Part shown: positions 16,487 to 25,932 of the stretch, piece by piece
Numbering within the stretch: the first letter of the stretch is position 1
Layout of the letters: each line of letters begins with the position of its first letter
Assembly (NCBI RefSeq): GCF_900090195.1
Contig: NZ_LT607803.1
Location: forward strand, 4,862,229 to 4,926,228
DNA from: Variovorax sp. HW608
GTDB lineage: Bacteria > Pseudomonadota > Gammaproteobacteria > Burkholderiales > Burkholderiaceae_C
Direction of reading: 5' to 3'
Length of the DNA: 64,000 nt
Translations under genes and position numbers: made by a program
The notes under the pieces: model-generated
What the model was told of the DNA's origin: nothing
Databases searched by the model: none
The model's input: only the letters and a program-made list of their open reading frames with translations

Positions 16487-17593
16487 TCAGTAGATGACGA
16501 CGCCGCGGATCGACTCGCCGCGCTTCATGAGGTCGAAGCCTTCGTTGATCTTTTCCAGCGGCATGGTGTGCGTGATCAGGTCGTCGATGTTGATCTTGTT
16601 TTCCATGTACCAGTCGACGATCTTCGGCACGTCGGTGCGCCCGCGCGCGCCGCCGAAGGCCGAGCCTTCCCACTTGCGGCCGGTCACGAGCTGGAACGGG
16701 CGGGTGCTGATCTCCGCGCCGGCTTCGGCCACGCCGATGATGATGCTGCGGCCCCAGCCCTTGTGCGTGCATTCGAGCGCCTGGCGCATCACCTGCGTGT
16801 TGCCGATGCACTCGAAGCTGTAGTCCGCGCCGCCGTCGGTGAGCTGCACGATCGAGTCGACGATGTTCGCGTGCTCCCTCGGGTTCAGGAAGTGCGTCAT
16901 GCCGAACTTGCGGGCCATCGCTTCGCGCGCCGGGTTGATGTCGACGCCGATGATCTTGTCGGCGCCGACCATCTTCGCGCCCTGGATCACGTTGAGCCCG
17001 ATGCCGCCGAGGCCGAACACGACCACGTTGGCGCCGGCTTCCACCTTGGCCGTGAAGATCACGGCGCCGATGCCGGTGGTCACGCCGCAGCCGATGTAGC
17101 AGACCTTGTCGAAGGGCGCGTCCTCGCGGATCTTGGCGAGCGAGATCTCGGGCGCCACCGTGTAGTTGCTGAAGGTGCTCGTGCCCATGTAGTGGAAGAT
17201 GGGCTTGCCGTCGATGCTGAAGCGACTGGTGCCGTCGGGCATCAGGCCCTTGCCCTGGGTGCCGCGGATGAGCTGGCAGAGGTTGGTCTTGCGCGAGAGG
17301 CAGAACTTGCACTGCCGGCACTCGGGCGTGTACAGCGGGATGACGTGGTCGCCCTTCTTGAGCGTGGTCACGCCCGGGCCGACGTCGACCACGATGCCGG
17401 CGCCTTCATGGCCGAGGATGGCGGGGAAGATGCCTTCCGGGTCGGCGCCAGAGAGCGTGTAGTAGTCGGTATGGCAGATGCCGGTGGCCTTGATCTCGAC
17501 CAGCACCTCGCCGAAACGCGGACCTTCGAGATCGACGGTTTCGATGGCGAGGGGCGAAGCGGATTTCCAGGCGACGGCGGCTTTGGTTTTCAT
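16487..17593 (-). CDS. frmA: S-(hydroxymethyl)glutathione dehydrogenase / class III alcohol dehydrogenase
   Basis: 368 aa zinc-dependent MDR dehydrogenase. Catalytic zinc ligands lie in GICHTDYY and GHEGAG, the four structural-zinc cysteines in ECRQCKFC and KTNLC, and the NAD Rossmann motif is [11 protein letters not shown]. The [10 protein letters not shown] stretch and overall length identify class III (GSH-formaldehyde) rather than ethanol dehydrogenase. It oxidises S-hydroxymethylglutathione to S-formylglutathione, which FghA then hydrolyses. It is the first gene of the frmA-hydrolase-fghA operon. Confidence 0.96.
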   Translation of the reverse strand: MKTKAAVAWKSASPLAIETVDLEGPRFGEVLVEIKATGICHTDYYTLSGADPEGIFPAILGHEGAGIVVDVGPGVTTLKKGDHVIPLYTPECRQCKFCLSRKTNLCQLIRGTQGKGLMPDGTSRFSIDGKPIFHYMGTSTFSNYTVAPEISLAKIREDAPFDKVCYIGCGVTTGIGAVIFTAKVEAGANVVVFGLGGIGLNVIQGAKMVGADKIIGVDINPAREAMARKFGMTHFLNPREHANIVDSIVQLTDGGADYSFECIGNTQVMRQALECTHKGWGRSIIIGVAEAGAEISTRPFQLVTGRKWEGSAFGGARGRTDVPKIVDWYMENKINIDDLITHTMPLEKINEGFDLMKRGESIRGVVIY

Positions 17594-17637
17594 GGGTGGA
17601 GCGAGGTATTGGATGCGGGGCGGACGGCGCCCGGGCC

Positions 17638-18483
17638 TCACTTTATGCCATAGAAGGTTGACGCGTTCGTGCCCAGAATCTGCTCCAGCTCGAGAGAAGA
17701 AAGCCCGGCCAGCAGTTCGAGCGATGCCGCATGCCATTGCCCATAGCTGCCCGCGAGGTTGAGCACCGGCCAGTCGCTGCCCCACAGGAGGCGCGAGGGA
17801 CCGAAGTGGCTGATGAGGTGATCGACGTAAGGTCGCAGCGCGGCCGCATCCCAGTCGGCGCCGGCCTCGGTCGCGAGCCCCGAGAGCTTGCAGCTCACGC
17901 GGGTGGACTGCGCGAAGGCCGCGATCTGGCTCGCCCACGGCTCGAACCGCCCGTTCGCGATATCGGGCTTGGCCGCGTGGTCGATCACCATCGGCAGCAG
18001 CGGGTGGCGCAAGGCGAACTTCGTCGCGGCGTCGATCTGGTGTGGCCTGATCAGCAGATCCAGGCAAAGGCCCAGCTCGGTCATGGTCCGGATGGCGGGT
18101 TCGAGGCGCGTGTCGAGGATCCACTCCGGGTCCGGCAGGTCCTGCAGCATGGGCCGCAGGCCCTTGAGCAACGGTTCCTGCGCGAGGCGGCTGATGCGTC
18201 GCGGCGCGTCGTCGGCGGCGAGGTCGGTCCAGCCGACCACCGCGCGGACGCGGCTTGCCGGATCGGCCGCGATGGCGAGCAGGCGCGCGGTTTCGGCCTC
18301 GGACGGCGCGGCCTGGACCAGCACGGTGGCGTCGATGCCGCTGTCGTCCAGCAGCGGCGCCAGATCTTCCGGTGCAAAGTCGCGATGGATGGCGTGCAAC
18401 TCGGGCGTGTCGCGCAGCCAGCCATAGTCGCGGTGCGCCAGTGACCAGTAGTGCTGATGGGCATCGACTCGGACAACGCTCAT
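17638..18483 (-). CDS. Amidohydrolase-2 family lactonase (L-fuconolactonase-like)
   Basis: 281 aa TIM-barrel amidohydrolase (PF04909). The metal-binding VDAHQHYW is at the N-terminus, MVIDHAAKP in the middle, and [11 protein letters not shown] near the C-terminus. Close relatives hydrolyse L-fucono-1,5-lactone or related sugar lactones. It overlaps the aldo-keto reductase by 4 nt (ATGA), which fits a sequential sugar oxidation followed by lactone opening. The downstream frmA operon is 44 bp away on the same strand and could be read through. Confidence 0.88.
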   Translation of the reverse strand: MSVVRVDAHQHYWSLAHRDYGWLRDTPELHAIHRDFAPEDLAPLLDDSGIDATVLVQAAPSEAETARLLAIAADPASRVRAVVGWTDLAADDAPRRISRLAQEPLLKGLRPMLQDLPDPEWILDTRLEPAIRTMTELGLCLDLLIRPHQIDAATKFALRHPLLPMVIDHAAKPDIANGRFEPWASQIAAFAQSTRVSCKLSGLATEAGADWDAAALRPYVDHLISHFGPSRLLWGSDWPVLNLAGSYGQWHAASLELLAGLSSLELEQILGTNASTFYGIK

Positions 18484-19502
18484 GGCCAACTCCCTGGTGG
18501 CAGGCCGGCGGGCAGCAGGCCTTCGACGACGAGCGCTTCCCACAACGCGGCGGGGATCGGCGCATCGCGATGCGCGACGTTCTGCGCGATCTCGGCGGCG
18601 CTGCGGGCGCCGACCACCACCGCCGCGGCCGAGCGGCAGGCCAGCGCGAACTGCAGGGCGGCGGCCGGGAGCGCCACGCCGAACTCGTTGCAGATGCGCG
18701 CGATGTGCGCGGCCTTGTCGCGCACCTGCCGATCCGCTGGCCGGTAGTCGAAGCGCGCGTCGGCCGCAACGCCGTTGGCGCTCGCGAGGATGCCCGAATT
18801 GAAGACGCCCGCGAGGACGAGCCGCGCGCCCTTGGCGCTGCACATCGGCACCAGTTCGGCCGCGGCGGAGGTGTCGAGCAGCGTATAGCGGCCGGCCAGC
18901 ATCAGGCAGTCGAAGTCGCCTTCGCGCAGGGCGTCGCAGCAGGCCTGCCATTCATTGACGCCGATGCCGATCGCGCCGAGCACGCCTTCGCCCCGCAGCC
19001 GGTGCAGCGCACGGTAGGCACCGTCCATGGCTTCGCGGAACCGCGCCGGCTGCGCGTCGCCGTGCGTGTGCCGGTCGATGTCGTGGATGAAGGCGATGTC
19101 GATGCGGTCGATCCCCAGCCTCTGCAGGCTTTCGTCGATCGAGCGCAGCGCGCCGTCGAAGCTGTAGTCGAAGCGTGGCGCGAAGGGCAGGCCCTGCACG
19201 TAGCCGTCGCGTTCGGCGGGCGGATCGGGGTCGGGGCTCAGCAGCCGGCCGACCTTGGTCGAGAGCACGAAGCTGTCGCGCGGCTGGACCTGCAGGAAGC
19301 GGCCGAGCCGCACCTCGCTCTGCCCATGACCGTAGAGCGGCGCGGTGTCGAAATAGCGCACGCCGAGCCGCCAGGCCTCTTCGATCGTCTGCAGCGCCGC
19401 GTCGTCGCTGAGCGGGGCGTACAGGTTGCCCAGCGGTGCGCCGCCCAAGCCGAGGCGCAGCGGTCCCTGAAGGCGGTCGAGAACGGAATTCTTCGGTGGC
19501 AT
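18480..19502 (-). CDS. Aldo-keto reductase (D-threo-aldose 1-dehydrogenase / L-fucose dehydrogenase-like)
   Basis: 340 aa AKR barrel. The cofactor-side and catalytic elements are visible: [31 protein letters not shown] (Asp/Tyr of the tetrad), FVLSTKVGR (Lys) and [10 protein letters not shown] (His position). The sequence style matches pyridoxal 4-/L-fucose dehydrogenase-type AKRs that oxidise an aldose at C1 to a lactone. It is paired with the fuconolactonase-like gene. The other fucose-pathway genes (fuconate dehydratase and later steps) are not here, so the pathway is incomplete in this window. Confidence 0.88.
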   Translation of the reverse strand: MPPKNSVLDRLQGPLRLGLGGAPLGNLYAPLSDDAALQTIEEAWRLGVRYFDTAPLYGHGQSEVRLGRFLQVQPRDSFVLSTKVGRLLSPDPDPPAERDGYVQGLPFAPRFDYSFDGALRSIDESLQRLGIDRIDIAFIHDIDRHTHGDAQPARFREAMDGAYRALHRLRGEGVLGAIGIGVNEWQACCDALREGDFDCLMLAGRYTLLDTSAAAELVPMCSAKGARLVLAGVFNSGILASANGVAADARFDYRPADRQVRDKAAHIARICNEFGVALPAAALQFALACRSAAAVVVGARSAAEIAQNVAHRDAPIPAALWEALVVEGLLPAGLPPGSWP

Positions 19503-19568
19503 GCGTTGTTTTACTCCGGATCGGCGCTCCCGGTGGTGGCATTGGGCGACACCTGATACAAAGTGGCC

Positions 19569-20024
19569 ATGAAAAAGATCCTCGTTCTCAACGGCCCCAA
19601 TCTCAACCTTCTCGGCACGCGCGAGCCCGCGCAGTACGGCTATGAGACCCTTGCCGACGTCGAGCGCATGTGCGCGGAAGCCGGCGCGAAGCTCGGCGTC
19701 GAGATCGAATGCCGCCAGTCCAACCACGAAGGCATGCTGATCGACTGGATCCACGAGGCGGGCCGCGAGGTCGCCGCCGGCCGCATGCTCGGCGTCGTGA
19801 TGAATCCGGGCGCCTACACCCACACCTCGATCGCGCTGCACGACGCGATCAAGGGGGCCAGCGTTCCTCTGGTCGAGTTGCACATCTCCAACGTGCATGC
19901 GCGTGAGGAATTCCGGCATCACTCCTACATTTCGCCCGCGGCGCGCGGGATCATCGTCGGCTTCGGGGTGAAGGGCTATGCGCTCGCGATCGAGGCGCTG
20001 GTCCGCGTGAGCGACGACTGCTGA
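19569..20024 (+). CDS. aroQ: Type II 3-dehydroquinate dehydratase
   Basis: 151 aa, the usual size of the type II enzyme. [13 protein letters not shown] carries the catalytic Arg, YGYETLAD the Tyr of the lid loop, [22 protein letters not shown], and [18 protein letters not shown] the catalytic His/Arg. It dehydrates 3-dehydroquinate to 3-dehydroshikimate in the shikimate pathway. ATG 19569 is preferred to GTG 19563. It overlaps tag by one base (TGATG). Confidence 0.96.
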   Translation: MKKILVLNGPNLNLLGTREPAQYGYETLADVERMCAEAGAKLGVEIECRQSNHEGMLIDWIHEAGREVAAGRMLGVVMNPGAYTHTSIALHDAIKGASVPLVELHISNVHAREEFRHHSYISPAARGIIVGFGVKGYALAIEALVRVSDDC

Positions 20025-20659
20025 TGGGCGCGCAAGCCGGGCTTTTCGAGGCTGCCGACGGCACCTTGCGATGCCGCTGGTGCGAGTCGACGCCGGCCTA
20101 CCAGGCCTATCACGACAGCGAATGGGGCTTCCCGGTCACGGACGAGCGCCGGCTTTTCGAGAAGCTGTGCCTCGAAGGCTTCCAGGCCGGGCTGAGCTGG
20201 CTCACCATCCTGAACAAGCGCGAGGCCTTCCGAAGGGGCTTTGCGCAGTTCGACGCCGAGAAGGTGGCGCGCTTCGGCGCCAAGGACATCGAGCGGCTTC
20301 TGGCCGATGCCGGCATCGTGCGGCACCGGGGCAAGATCGAATCGGCCGTCAACAATGCGAAGCGCCTGCTCGAACTCCGTGACGAGTTCGCATCGCTCGC
20401 CGCCTATGCGTGGCGCTACGAGCCGGACCCGGCAACGCGGCCCGGGCGGATCACGCACGAGGCATTGCGGGCCATGGCCACCTCGCCCGAATCGGTGGCG
20501 ATGTCCAAGGACCTGAAGAGGCGGGGCTGGAGCTTCGTCGGCCCGACCACCGTCTATGCCTTCATGCAGGCCATGGGGCTGGTCAACGACCACATCGAGG
20601 GCTGCCATGCGCGCGAGATGGCGCTCGCCGCCCGCGCGAAGCTCGAGCTGCCGCGCTGA
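20024..20659 (+). CDS. tag: DNA-3-methyladenine glycosylase I
   Basis: 211 aa, Tag family. The zinc ligands (LRCRWCES and the C-terminal HIEGCHAREM) and substrate-pocket residues (YHDSEWGFPVTD; FEKLCLEGFQAGLSWLTIL) are all present, with GIVRHRGKIESAVNNA. It removes 3-methyladenine from alkylated DNA, starting base-excision repair. It is translationally coupled to aroQ by a one-base overlap. Convergent with the prkA-yeaH-spoVR operon; only 15 bp separate the stops. Confidence 0.96.
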   Translation: MGAQAGLFEAADGTLRCRWCESTPAYQAYHDSEWGFPVTDERRLFEKLCLEGFQAGLSWLTILNKREAFRRGFAQFDAEKVARFGAKDIERLLADAGIVRHRGKIESAVNNAKRLLELRDEFASLAAYAWRYEPDPATRPGRITHEALRAMATSPESVAMSKDLKRRGWSFVGPTTVYAFMQAMGLVNDHIEGCHAREMALAARAKLELPR

Positions 20660-20674
20660 GCCGCCCCTGCTGCG

Positions 20675-22189
20675 CTACGTCGTCTGCGGGCCGGACACCT
20701 TGCGGTGGCTGATGCGCCCTTGGCTGTCGACGCTTTCGAGGTGCACGTCGAAACCCCACAGCCGGGCCACGTGCTTGAGCACTTCCTGCGAATCGTCGTG
20801 CAGCGGCCGGTTGTTGTGCTGCGTGTGCCGCAGGGTGAGCGCGCGGTCGCCGCGCAGGTTGACGCTCCACACCTGGATGTTGGGCTCGCGGTGGTTGAGG
20901 TCGTATTGCCGCGACAGCGCCTCGCGCAATTGCCTGTAGCCGCTGTCGTCGTGGATGGCGGAGACTTCGAGTTCGGATTCGCTTTCCTTGTCGCTGATCG
21001 CGAAAAAGCGGAAATCGCGCATCAGCTTCGGCGACAGGAATTGGCCGATGAAACTCTCGTCCTTGAAATTGCGCATTGCGTAGTCGAGCGTCGTCAGCCA
21101 GTCGGAACCCGCGAGATCGGGGAACCAGCGCTTGTCTTCTTCGGTCGGCTTTTCGCAGATGCGGCGCAGGTCGGTGTACATCGCAAATCCCAGCGCATAG
21201 GGATTGATGCCGCTGTAGGCGCGGTGCCCGATCGGCGGCTGGAAGACGACGTTGGTGTGCGATTGCAGCCACTCCATCATGAAGCCGTCGGCCAGCAGGC
21301 CTTCGTCGTACAGCGTGTTGAGCAGCGTGTAGTGCCAGAAGGTGGCCCAGCCCTCGTTCATCACCTGCGTCTGCCGCTGCGGATAGAAGTACTGCCCGAT
21401 TTTGCGCACGATACGCACCACTTCGCGTTGCCACAGCTCCAACAATGGTGCATTTTTCTCGATGAAGTAGAGCAGGTTCTCCTGCGGCTCCGGCGGGAAG
21501 CGCTTGGCGGCTTCCTCTTCCTCGGCGCTGCGGGTGCGTTTGGGCAGCGTGCGCCAGAGGTCGTTGACCTGCTGCTGCAGGTGGTGCTCGCGCTCCTCGC
21601 GGCGCGCCTGCTCCTGGCTGAGCGACAGCTTCTGCGGCCGGCGGTAGCGGTCGACGCCGTGGTTCATGAGCGCGTGGCAGGAGTCGAGCAGGTCCTCGAC
21701 CGCCGAAACGCCGTGGCGCTCCTCGCATTCGCTGATGTAGTTCCGCGCGTAGACGAGGTAGTCGATGATGGACGACGCGTCCGTCCACATCTTGAAGAGG
21801 TAGTTGCCCTTGAAGAAGCTGTTGTGGCCGTAGGCGGCGTGCGCGATCACCAGCGCCTGCATCGCCATGGTGTTCTCTTCCATGAGGTAGGCGATGCAGG
21901 GGTCCGAATTGATGACGATCTCGTAGGCCAGCCCCATGTGGCCGCGGCGGTAGTTCTTCTCGGTCTGGATGAACTGCTTGCCGTACGACCAGTGGCGGTA
22001 GATCACCGGCATGCCCACCGAGGCGTAGGCGTCCATCATCTGCTCGGCCGTGATGATCTCGAGCTGGTTGGCGTAGGTGTCCAGCTTGTAGCCCTTCGCC
22101 ACGCGGGCGATCTCGCCGTGGTATTGCTCGATGAGTTCGAAAGTCCAGTCGGACGGGCTGGGAAGGGGCGTCCGGGTCTTGTCGTTCAC
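20675..22189 (-). CDS. SpoVR family protein
   Basis: 504 aa, full length for the SpoVR/YcgB family. Typical stretches are present: WTFELIEQYHGEIARVAK, YRHWSYGKQFIQTE, GHMGLAYEIVINSDPCIAYLMEENT (split here), and VMNEGWATFWHYTLLNTLYDEG with a conserved His. Function is unknown; the name comes from Bacillus spore cortex formation, which this organism lacks. It starts with GTG 22189, overlapping the yeaH stop as GTGA. It is the third gene of the prkA-yeaH-spoVR stress operon. Confidence 0.94.
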   Translation of the reverse strand: MNDKTRTPLPSPSDWTFELIEQYHGEIARVAKGYKLDTYANQLEIITAEQMMDAYASVGMPVIYRHWSYGKQFIQTEKNYRRGHMGLAYEIVINSDPCIAYLMEENTMAMQALVIAHAAYGHNSFFKGNYLFKMWTDASSIIDYLVYARNYISECEERHGVSAVEDLLDSCHALMNHGVDRYRRPQKLSLSQEQARREEREHHLQQQVNDLWRTLPKRTRSAEEEEAAKRFPPEPQENLLYFIEKNAPLLELWQREVVRIVRKIGQYFYPQRQTQVMNEGWATFWHYTLLNTLYDEGLLADGFMMEWLQSHTNVVFQPPIGHRAYSGINPYALGFAMYTDLRRICEKPTEEDKRWFPDLAGSDWLTTLDYAMRNFKDESFIGQFLSPKLMRDFRFFAISDKESESELEVSAIHDDSGYRQLREALSRQYDLNHREPNIQVWSVNLRGDRALTLRHTQHNNRPLHDDSQEVLKHVARLWGFDVHLESVDSQGRISHRKVSGPQTT

Positions 22190-23478
22190 ACCGTTCCTCT
22201 CTCTTTCTTGAACAGCTCGCGGAACACCGGGTAGATCTCCTGCGCGTCCGACACCTTGCGCATCGCGAAGTTCTTGTGCGAATCGAGCAGCTGGGTGTAT
22301 TCCTCCCACATGTTCTGCTCGGCCTCGGCCACCTGCACGTAGGCGTAGTAGCGCACCAGCGGCAGCAGGTGGTCGGCCAGAAGCTCGCGGCAGCGGCCGC
22401 TGTCCTGGTGCCAGTTGTCGCCGTCGCTGGCCTGCGCACCGTAGATGTTCCAGTCGGTGCTCGGGTAGCGGGCGCGGATGATGTCGAGCATCAGCGTGAG
22501 CGCACTCGACACCACGGTGCCGCCGGTCTCGGTGGCGTGGAAGAACTCTTCCTCCGTCACTTCGGCGGCCTGCGTATGGTGGCGGATGAAGACGAGGTCG
22601 ATCTTCTCGTAGTGCTTCGTCAGGAAGAGATAAAGCAGCATGAAGAAGCGCTTGGACATGTCCTTGCGCGCCTCGTCCATGGAGCCCGAGACGTCCATCA
22701 GGCAGAACATCACCGCCTTGGCCGAAGGCACCGGCACCTTCACGCGATTGCGGTAGCGCAGGTCGATCGGGTCGAGGTAGGGGATGCGGCGCGCCTTGGC
22801 GCGCAACTCTTCGAGCTTGGCTTCCGTCTCGCGAATCTCGCGCTGCACCAGTGCGTCGGTCGCGCGCGGGCTGCGCTGCAGGCGCAGCAGGTGCGCCTCG
22901 AGTTCGCGGATCTCCTTGCGCGAATCGCCGCCCAATGCGATGCGCCGCGCCAGTGCACCGCGCATCGAACGCACCACATGCAGGTTCGCCGGCGTGCCGT
23001 CGCTGGTGAAGCCGGCGCGGTGGCTCTTCCACTCGGGGACTTCCGCCAGTTGCGTGCGGATCAGGTGGGGCAGGGCGAGGTCCTCGAAGAAGACCCGCAT
23101 GAACTCTTCCTTGGTCAGGCGGAAGACGAAGTCGTCCTCGCCGCCTTCGCCGTCGCCGGCCTGAGAGCCGCTGCCGGAGCCGGCGCCGCCGCCCTGCGGC
23201 CTTTCGATGCGGTCGCCCTTGACGTACTCGCGATTGCCCGGGTGAACGTATTCGCGGTCTCCGCCCTGCCCGTGGCCGAAGACCGGTTCGGAGACATCGC
23301 GCTTGGGCAGCGTGATGTCCTCGCCCTGCTCGAGATCGCGGATGCCCCGGCCACTGACCGCGCGGCGAACGGCCTCCCCGATCTGCTCGCGATAGCGCCG
23401 CAGGAAACGCTCGCGGTTGCCGATGGACTTGTTCTTTCCTGACAACCGGCGGTCGATGATCTGCTGCAGCATGGCCAC
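22186..23478 (-). CDS. YeaH/DUF444 family protein (von Willebrand A-like)
   Basis: 430 aa. The N-terminal third is charged with a Gly/Ser-rich linker (about 95-115). The C-terminal part has a vWA-like fold with the MIDAS-type motif MDVSGSMDEARK (near residue 250). E. coli YeaH is co-expressed with kinase YeaG in starvation; its mechanism is unknown. GTG 23478 is the start because AGGAGG lies 7 nt upstream; the next ATG (23472) would be 13 nt away. It is 24 bp downstream of prkA. Confidence 0.94.
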   Translation of the reverse strand: MAMLQQIIDRRLSGKNKSIGNRERFLRRYREQIGEAVRRAVSGRGIRDLEQGEDITLPKRDVSEPVFGHGQGGDREYVHPGNREYVKGDRIERPQGGGAGSGSGSQAGDGEGGEDDFVFRLTKEEFMRVFFEDLALPHLIRTQLAEVPEWKSHRAGFTSDGTPANLHVVRSMRGALARRIALGGDSRKEIRELEAHLLRLQRSPRATDALVQREIRETEAKLEELRAKARRIPYLDPIDLRYRNRVKVPVPSAKAVMFCLMDVSGSMDEARKDMSKRFFMLLYLFLTKHYEKIDLVFIRHHTQAAEVTEEEFFHATETGGTVVSSALTLMLDIIRARYPSTDWNIYGAQASDGDNWHQDSGRCRELLADHLLPLVRYYAYVQVAEAEQNMWEEYTQLLDSHKNFAMRKVSDAQEIYPVFRELFKKERGTV

Positions 23479-23502
23479 GGCCGGACCTCCTTCACTCGCT
23501 CA

Positions 23503-25425
23503 TCATGAGCTCTTGCGTACGCGTAGATACCACTCGCACAGCAGCCGCACCTGTTTGGCGGTGTAGCCCTTCTGCACCATGCGATTGACGAAATCCTCGT
23601 GCTTCTTGAGCTCGTCGGCGCTGCTCTTGGCGTTGAAGCTGATGACGGGCAGCAGCTCCTCGGTGTTCGAGAACATCTTCTTCTCGATCACCGTGCGCAG
23701 CTTCTCATAGCTCGTCCACAGCGGGTTCTTGCCTGCGTTGCCGGCGCGAGCGCGCAGCACGAAATTGACGATTTCGTTGCGGAAGTCCTTGGGATTGCTG
23801 ATGCCCGCGGGCTTCTCGATCTTTTCGAGCTCGGCGTTGAGCGAGCTGCGGTCGAACACCTCGCCGGTGTCCTGGTCGCGGTATTCCTGGTCCTGGATCC
23901 AGTAGTCGGCGTAGGTGACGTAGCGGTCGAAGATGTTCTGGCCGTACTCCGAGTAGCTCTCGAGGTACGCCGTCTGGATCTCCTTGCCGATGAACTCGGC
24001 GTAGCGCGGGGCGATCAGCTCCTTGATATAGGACAGGTACTTCTGCTCGGATTCGGGCGCGAACTGCTCGCGTTCGATCTGCTGCTCGAGCACGTACATC
24101 AGGTGCACCGGATTGGCCGCGATCTCGCTGCTGTCGAAGTTGAAGACCTTCGAGATGATCTTGAACGCGAAGCGCGTGGAGACGCCGCTCATGCCCTCGT
24201 CGACACCCGCGTAGTCGCGGTACTCCTGGATGGACTTCGCCTTGGGGTCGGTGTCCTTGAGGTTGTCGCCGTCGTAGACCTGCATCTTGCTGAAGATGCT
24301 GGAGTTCTCGGGCTCCTTCAGGCGCGTGAGCACCGAGAACTGCGCCATCATGCGCAGCGTGCCGGGCGCGCAGGGGGCGTGCGACAGCGAGGAGTTGCGC
24401 ACCAGCTTCTCGTAGATCTTGATCTCTTCCGAGACGCGCAGGCAGTAGGGCACCTTGACGATGTAGATCCGGTCGAGGAAGGCCTCGTTGTTCTTGTTGT
24501 TGCGGAAGGTCTTCCACTCGCTCTCGTTGCTGTGCGCGAGGACGATGCCGTCGAACGGAATCGCGCCGAAGCCCTCGGTGCCCTTGAAGTTGCCTTCCTG
24601 GGTGGCCGTGAGCAGCGGGTGCAGCACCTTGATCGGCGCCTTGAACATTTCGACGAACTCGAGCAGGCCCTGGTTCGCCAGGCACAGGCCGCCGGAGTAG
24701 GCGTAGGCGTCCGGGTCGTCCTGCGCATAGTCCTCGAGCTTGCGGATGTCGATCTTGCCGACCAGCGAGGAGATGTCCTGGTTGTTCTCGTCGCCGGGCT
24801 CGGTCTTGGCGACCGCGATCTGCCGCAGCACCGAGGGGTAGCGCTTGACGACCTGGAACTGGCGGATGTCGCCGCCGTACTCCTCGAGCCGCTTCACGGC
24901 CCAGGGCGAGAGGATGCGCTGCAGGTAGCGGCGCGGGATCCCGTACTCCTTTTCGAGGATCTCGCCGTCTTCGGCCTCGTCGAAGAGACCGAGCGGCGAT
25001 TCGTTCACCGGCGAGCCCTTGATCGAATAGAACGGCACGTGCTCCATGAGCTGCTTGAGGCGCTCGGCGATCGAGCTCTTGCCGCCGCCCACCGGTCCGA
25101 GCAGATAGAGGATCTGTTTCTTTTCCTCGAGGCCCTGCGCGCCGTGGCGGAAGTACGAAACCACCTGCTCGATGGCATCTTCCATGCCGTAGAACTCGCG
25201 GAACGCCGGATAGATCTTGATGACCTTGTTGGCGAAGATCCGCGACAGACGGGGGTGGTTGCGCGTATCCACCAGCTCCGGCTCACCGATGGCCTTGAGC
25301 ATGCGCTCGGCCGCGGTCGCGTACGCCAATGGCTCCCGCTTGCAGATTTCCAGGTACTCCTGCAAGGACAGGACCTCTTCGCGCGTACGTTCGTAACGAG
25401 CCGCGAAGTTACTGATGACATCCAT
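23503..25425 (-). CDS. prkA: PrkA family serine protein kinase (YeaG)
   Basis: 640 aa, standard length. The N-terminal AAA-like domain has Walker A LLGPVGGGKSSIAERL (near residue 105) and QGNFKG-type sensor regions; the C-terminal PrkA domain resembles eukaryote-like kinases distantly. Relatives include E. coli YeaG, a Ser kinase (and in Bacillus a AAA+ protease-like protein) active in starvation and stress. Start ATG 25425 has GGAGG 6 nt upstream; longer in-frame starts lack this. It heads the three-gene operon. Upstream lie candidate sigma-54 and sigma-S promoters. Confidence 0.96.
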   Translation of the reverse strand: MDVISNFAARYERTREEVLSLQEYLEICKREPLAYATAAERMLKAIGEPELVDTRNHPRLSRIFANKVIKIYPAFREFYGMEDAIEQVVSYFRHGAQGLEEKKQILYLLGPVGGGKSSIAERLKQLMEHVPFYSIKGSPVNESPLGLFDEAEDGEILEKEYGIPRRYLQRILSPWAVKRLEEYGGDIRQFQVVKRYPSVLRQIAVAKTEPGDENNQDISSLVGKIDIRKLEDYAQDDPDAYAYSGGLCLANQGLLEFVEMFKAPIKVLHPLLTATQEGNFKGTEGFGAIPFDGIVLAHSNESEWKTFRNNKNNEAFLDRIYIVKVPYCLRVSEEIKIYEKLVRNSSLSHAPCAPGTLRMMAQFSVLTRLKEPENSSIFSKMQVYDGDNLKDTDPKAKSIQEYRDYAGVDEGMSGVSTRFAFKIISKVFNFDSSEIAANPVHLMYVLEQQIEREQFAPESEQKYLSYIKELIAPRYAEFIGKEIQTAYLESYSEYGQNIFDRYVTYADYWIQDQEYRDQDTGEVFDRSSLNAELEKIEKPAGISNPKDFRNEIVNFVLRARAGNAGKNPLWTSYEKLRTVIEKKMFSNTEELLPVISFNAKSSADELKKHEDFVNRMVQKGYTAKQVRLLCEWYLRVRKSS

Positions 25426-25489
25426 AGACACCTCCATCGAGTCAGCGGGGCGCTGCCCGGAGTCTCCGTGCTGCACACGTTGCATCGTT

Positions 25490-25505
25490 CGCAGGAATGG
25501 TGCCA
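25490..25505 (-). promoter_or_regulatory. Candidate sigma-54 promoter for the prkA operon
   Basis: Read on the minus strand: TGGCAC, five bases, CTGCG. The -24 hexamer is perfect and the essential GC of the -12 is kept, though flanking -12 bases deviate. Expected leader about 55 nt. A 7-bp inverted repeat (ACGATGG / CCATCGT, 25674-25698) about 180 bp upstream could bind an enhancer protein. Confidence 0.45.
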
Positions 25506-25557
25506 GGTGATGTGTGCACGCTTCGGATTCACTCCTCAAGCAGGTACTTGGCTCTCA

Positions 25558-25584
25558 GCATAGAACAAACAGGGCGTCGAGCAA
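25558..25584 (-). promoter_or_regulatory. Candidate sigma-S/sigma-70 promoter for the prkA operon
   Basis: On the minus strand: TTGCTC (25579-25584), 16-bp spacer, then TATGCT (25558-25563) inside TCTATGCT. The C before TATGCT and its context fit the extended sigma-S -10 pattern KCTAYRCT. The leader would be about 125 nt. Confidence 0.45.
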
Positions 25585-25871
25585 ATTGCTTTTGGGATAA
25601 GAACCACACGAAGATTGAAAGTTCAGCGCAAAAGTTGGGGGCATCGTGAACTCGTTCGGTAACCCTGACATGCACGATGGGCTTGCTGCCGCCATCGTCG
25701 TGCGCACAGGGGGCCTGCACGTGTCGGGATTCGTCGTCTGCACCTGTCGGTTCTTTCCATATTCCCTGAGGCTCTATTCCAATCGAAACGCGCGACGCGT
25801 CCGTGCGGCATACGAATAAGCGCGAATTGCGCGACAATGACTCTGCATATTCTTATGCGGCGGCGCGACAC
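25585..25871. other. Non-coding stretch upstream of prkA
   Basis: Together with 25426-25584 this makes a 507-bp gap between prkA and the Bug gene. Short open frames here have no ribosome sites and no recognisable products. It holds the ACGATGG/CCATCGT inverted repeat (25674-25698) and a relatively AT-rich tail (25800-25860) leading to the terminator. A short untranslated RNA ending at that terminator is possible but unproven. Confidence 0.4.
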
Positions 25872-25899
25872 AAAAAAGCGGCCGATGGGCCGCTTTTTT
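25872..25899. terminator. Bidirectional intrinsic terminator
   Basis: Perfect 12-bp inverted repeat AAAAAAGCGGCC / GGCCGCTTTTTT around a GATG loop. The T-run on either strand makes it functional in both directions. On the minus strand it closes the FAH-Bug operon, 33 bp after the Bug stop. Confidence 0.9.
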
Positions 25900-25932
25900 C
25901 TTTCCGGTCCGAGCCGCGGCCCTGCATCGCGC

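Noticed and set aside
25529..25837. Short minus-strand open frame upstream of prkA
   Set aside because: No homology-like pattern and no ribosome site; overlaps the candidate promoters.
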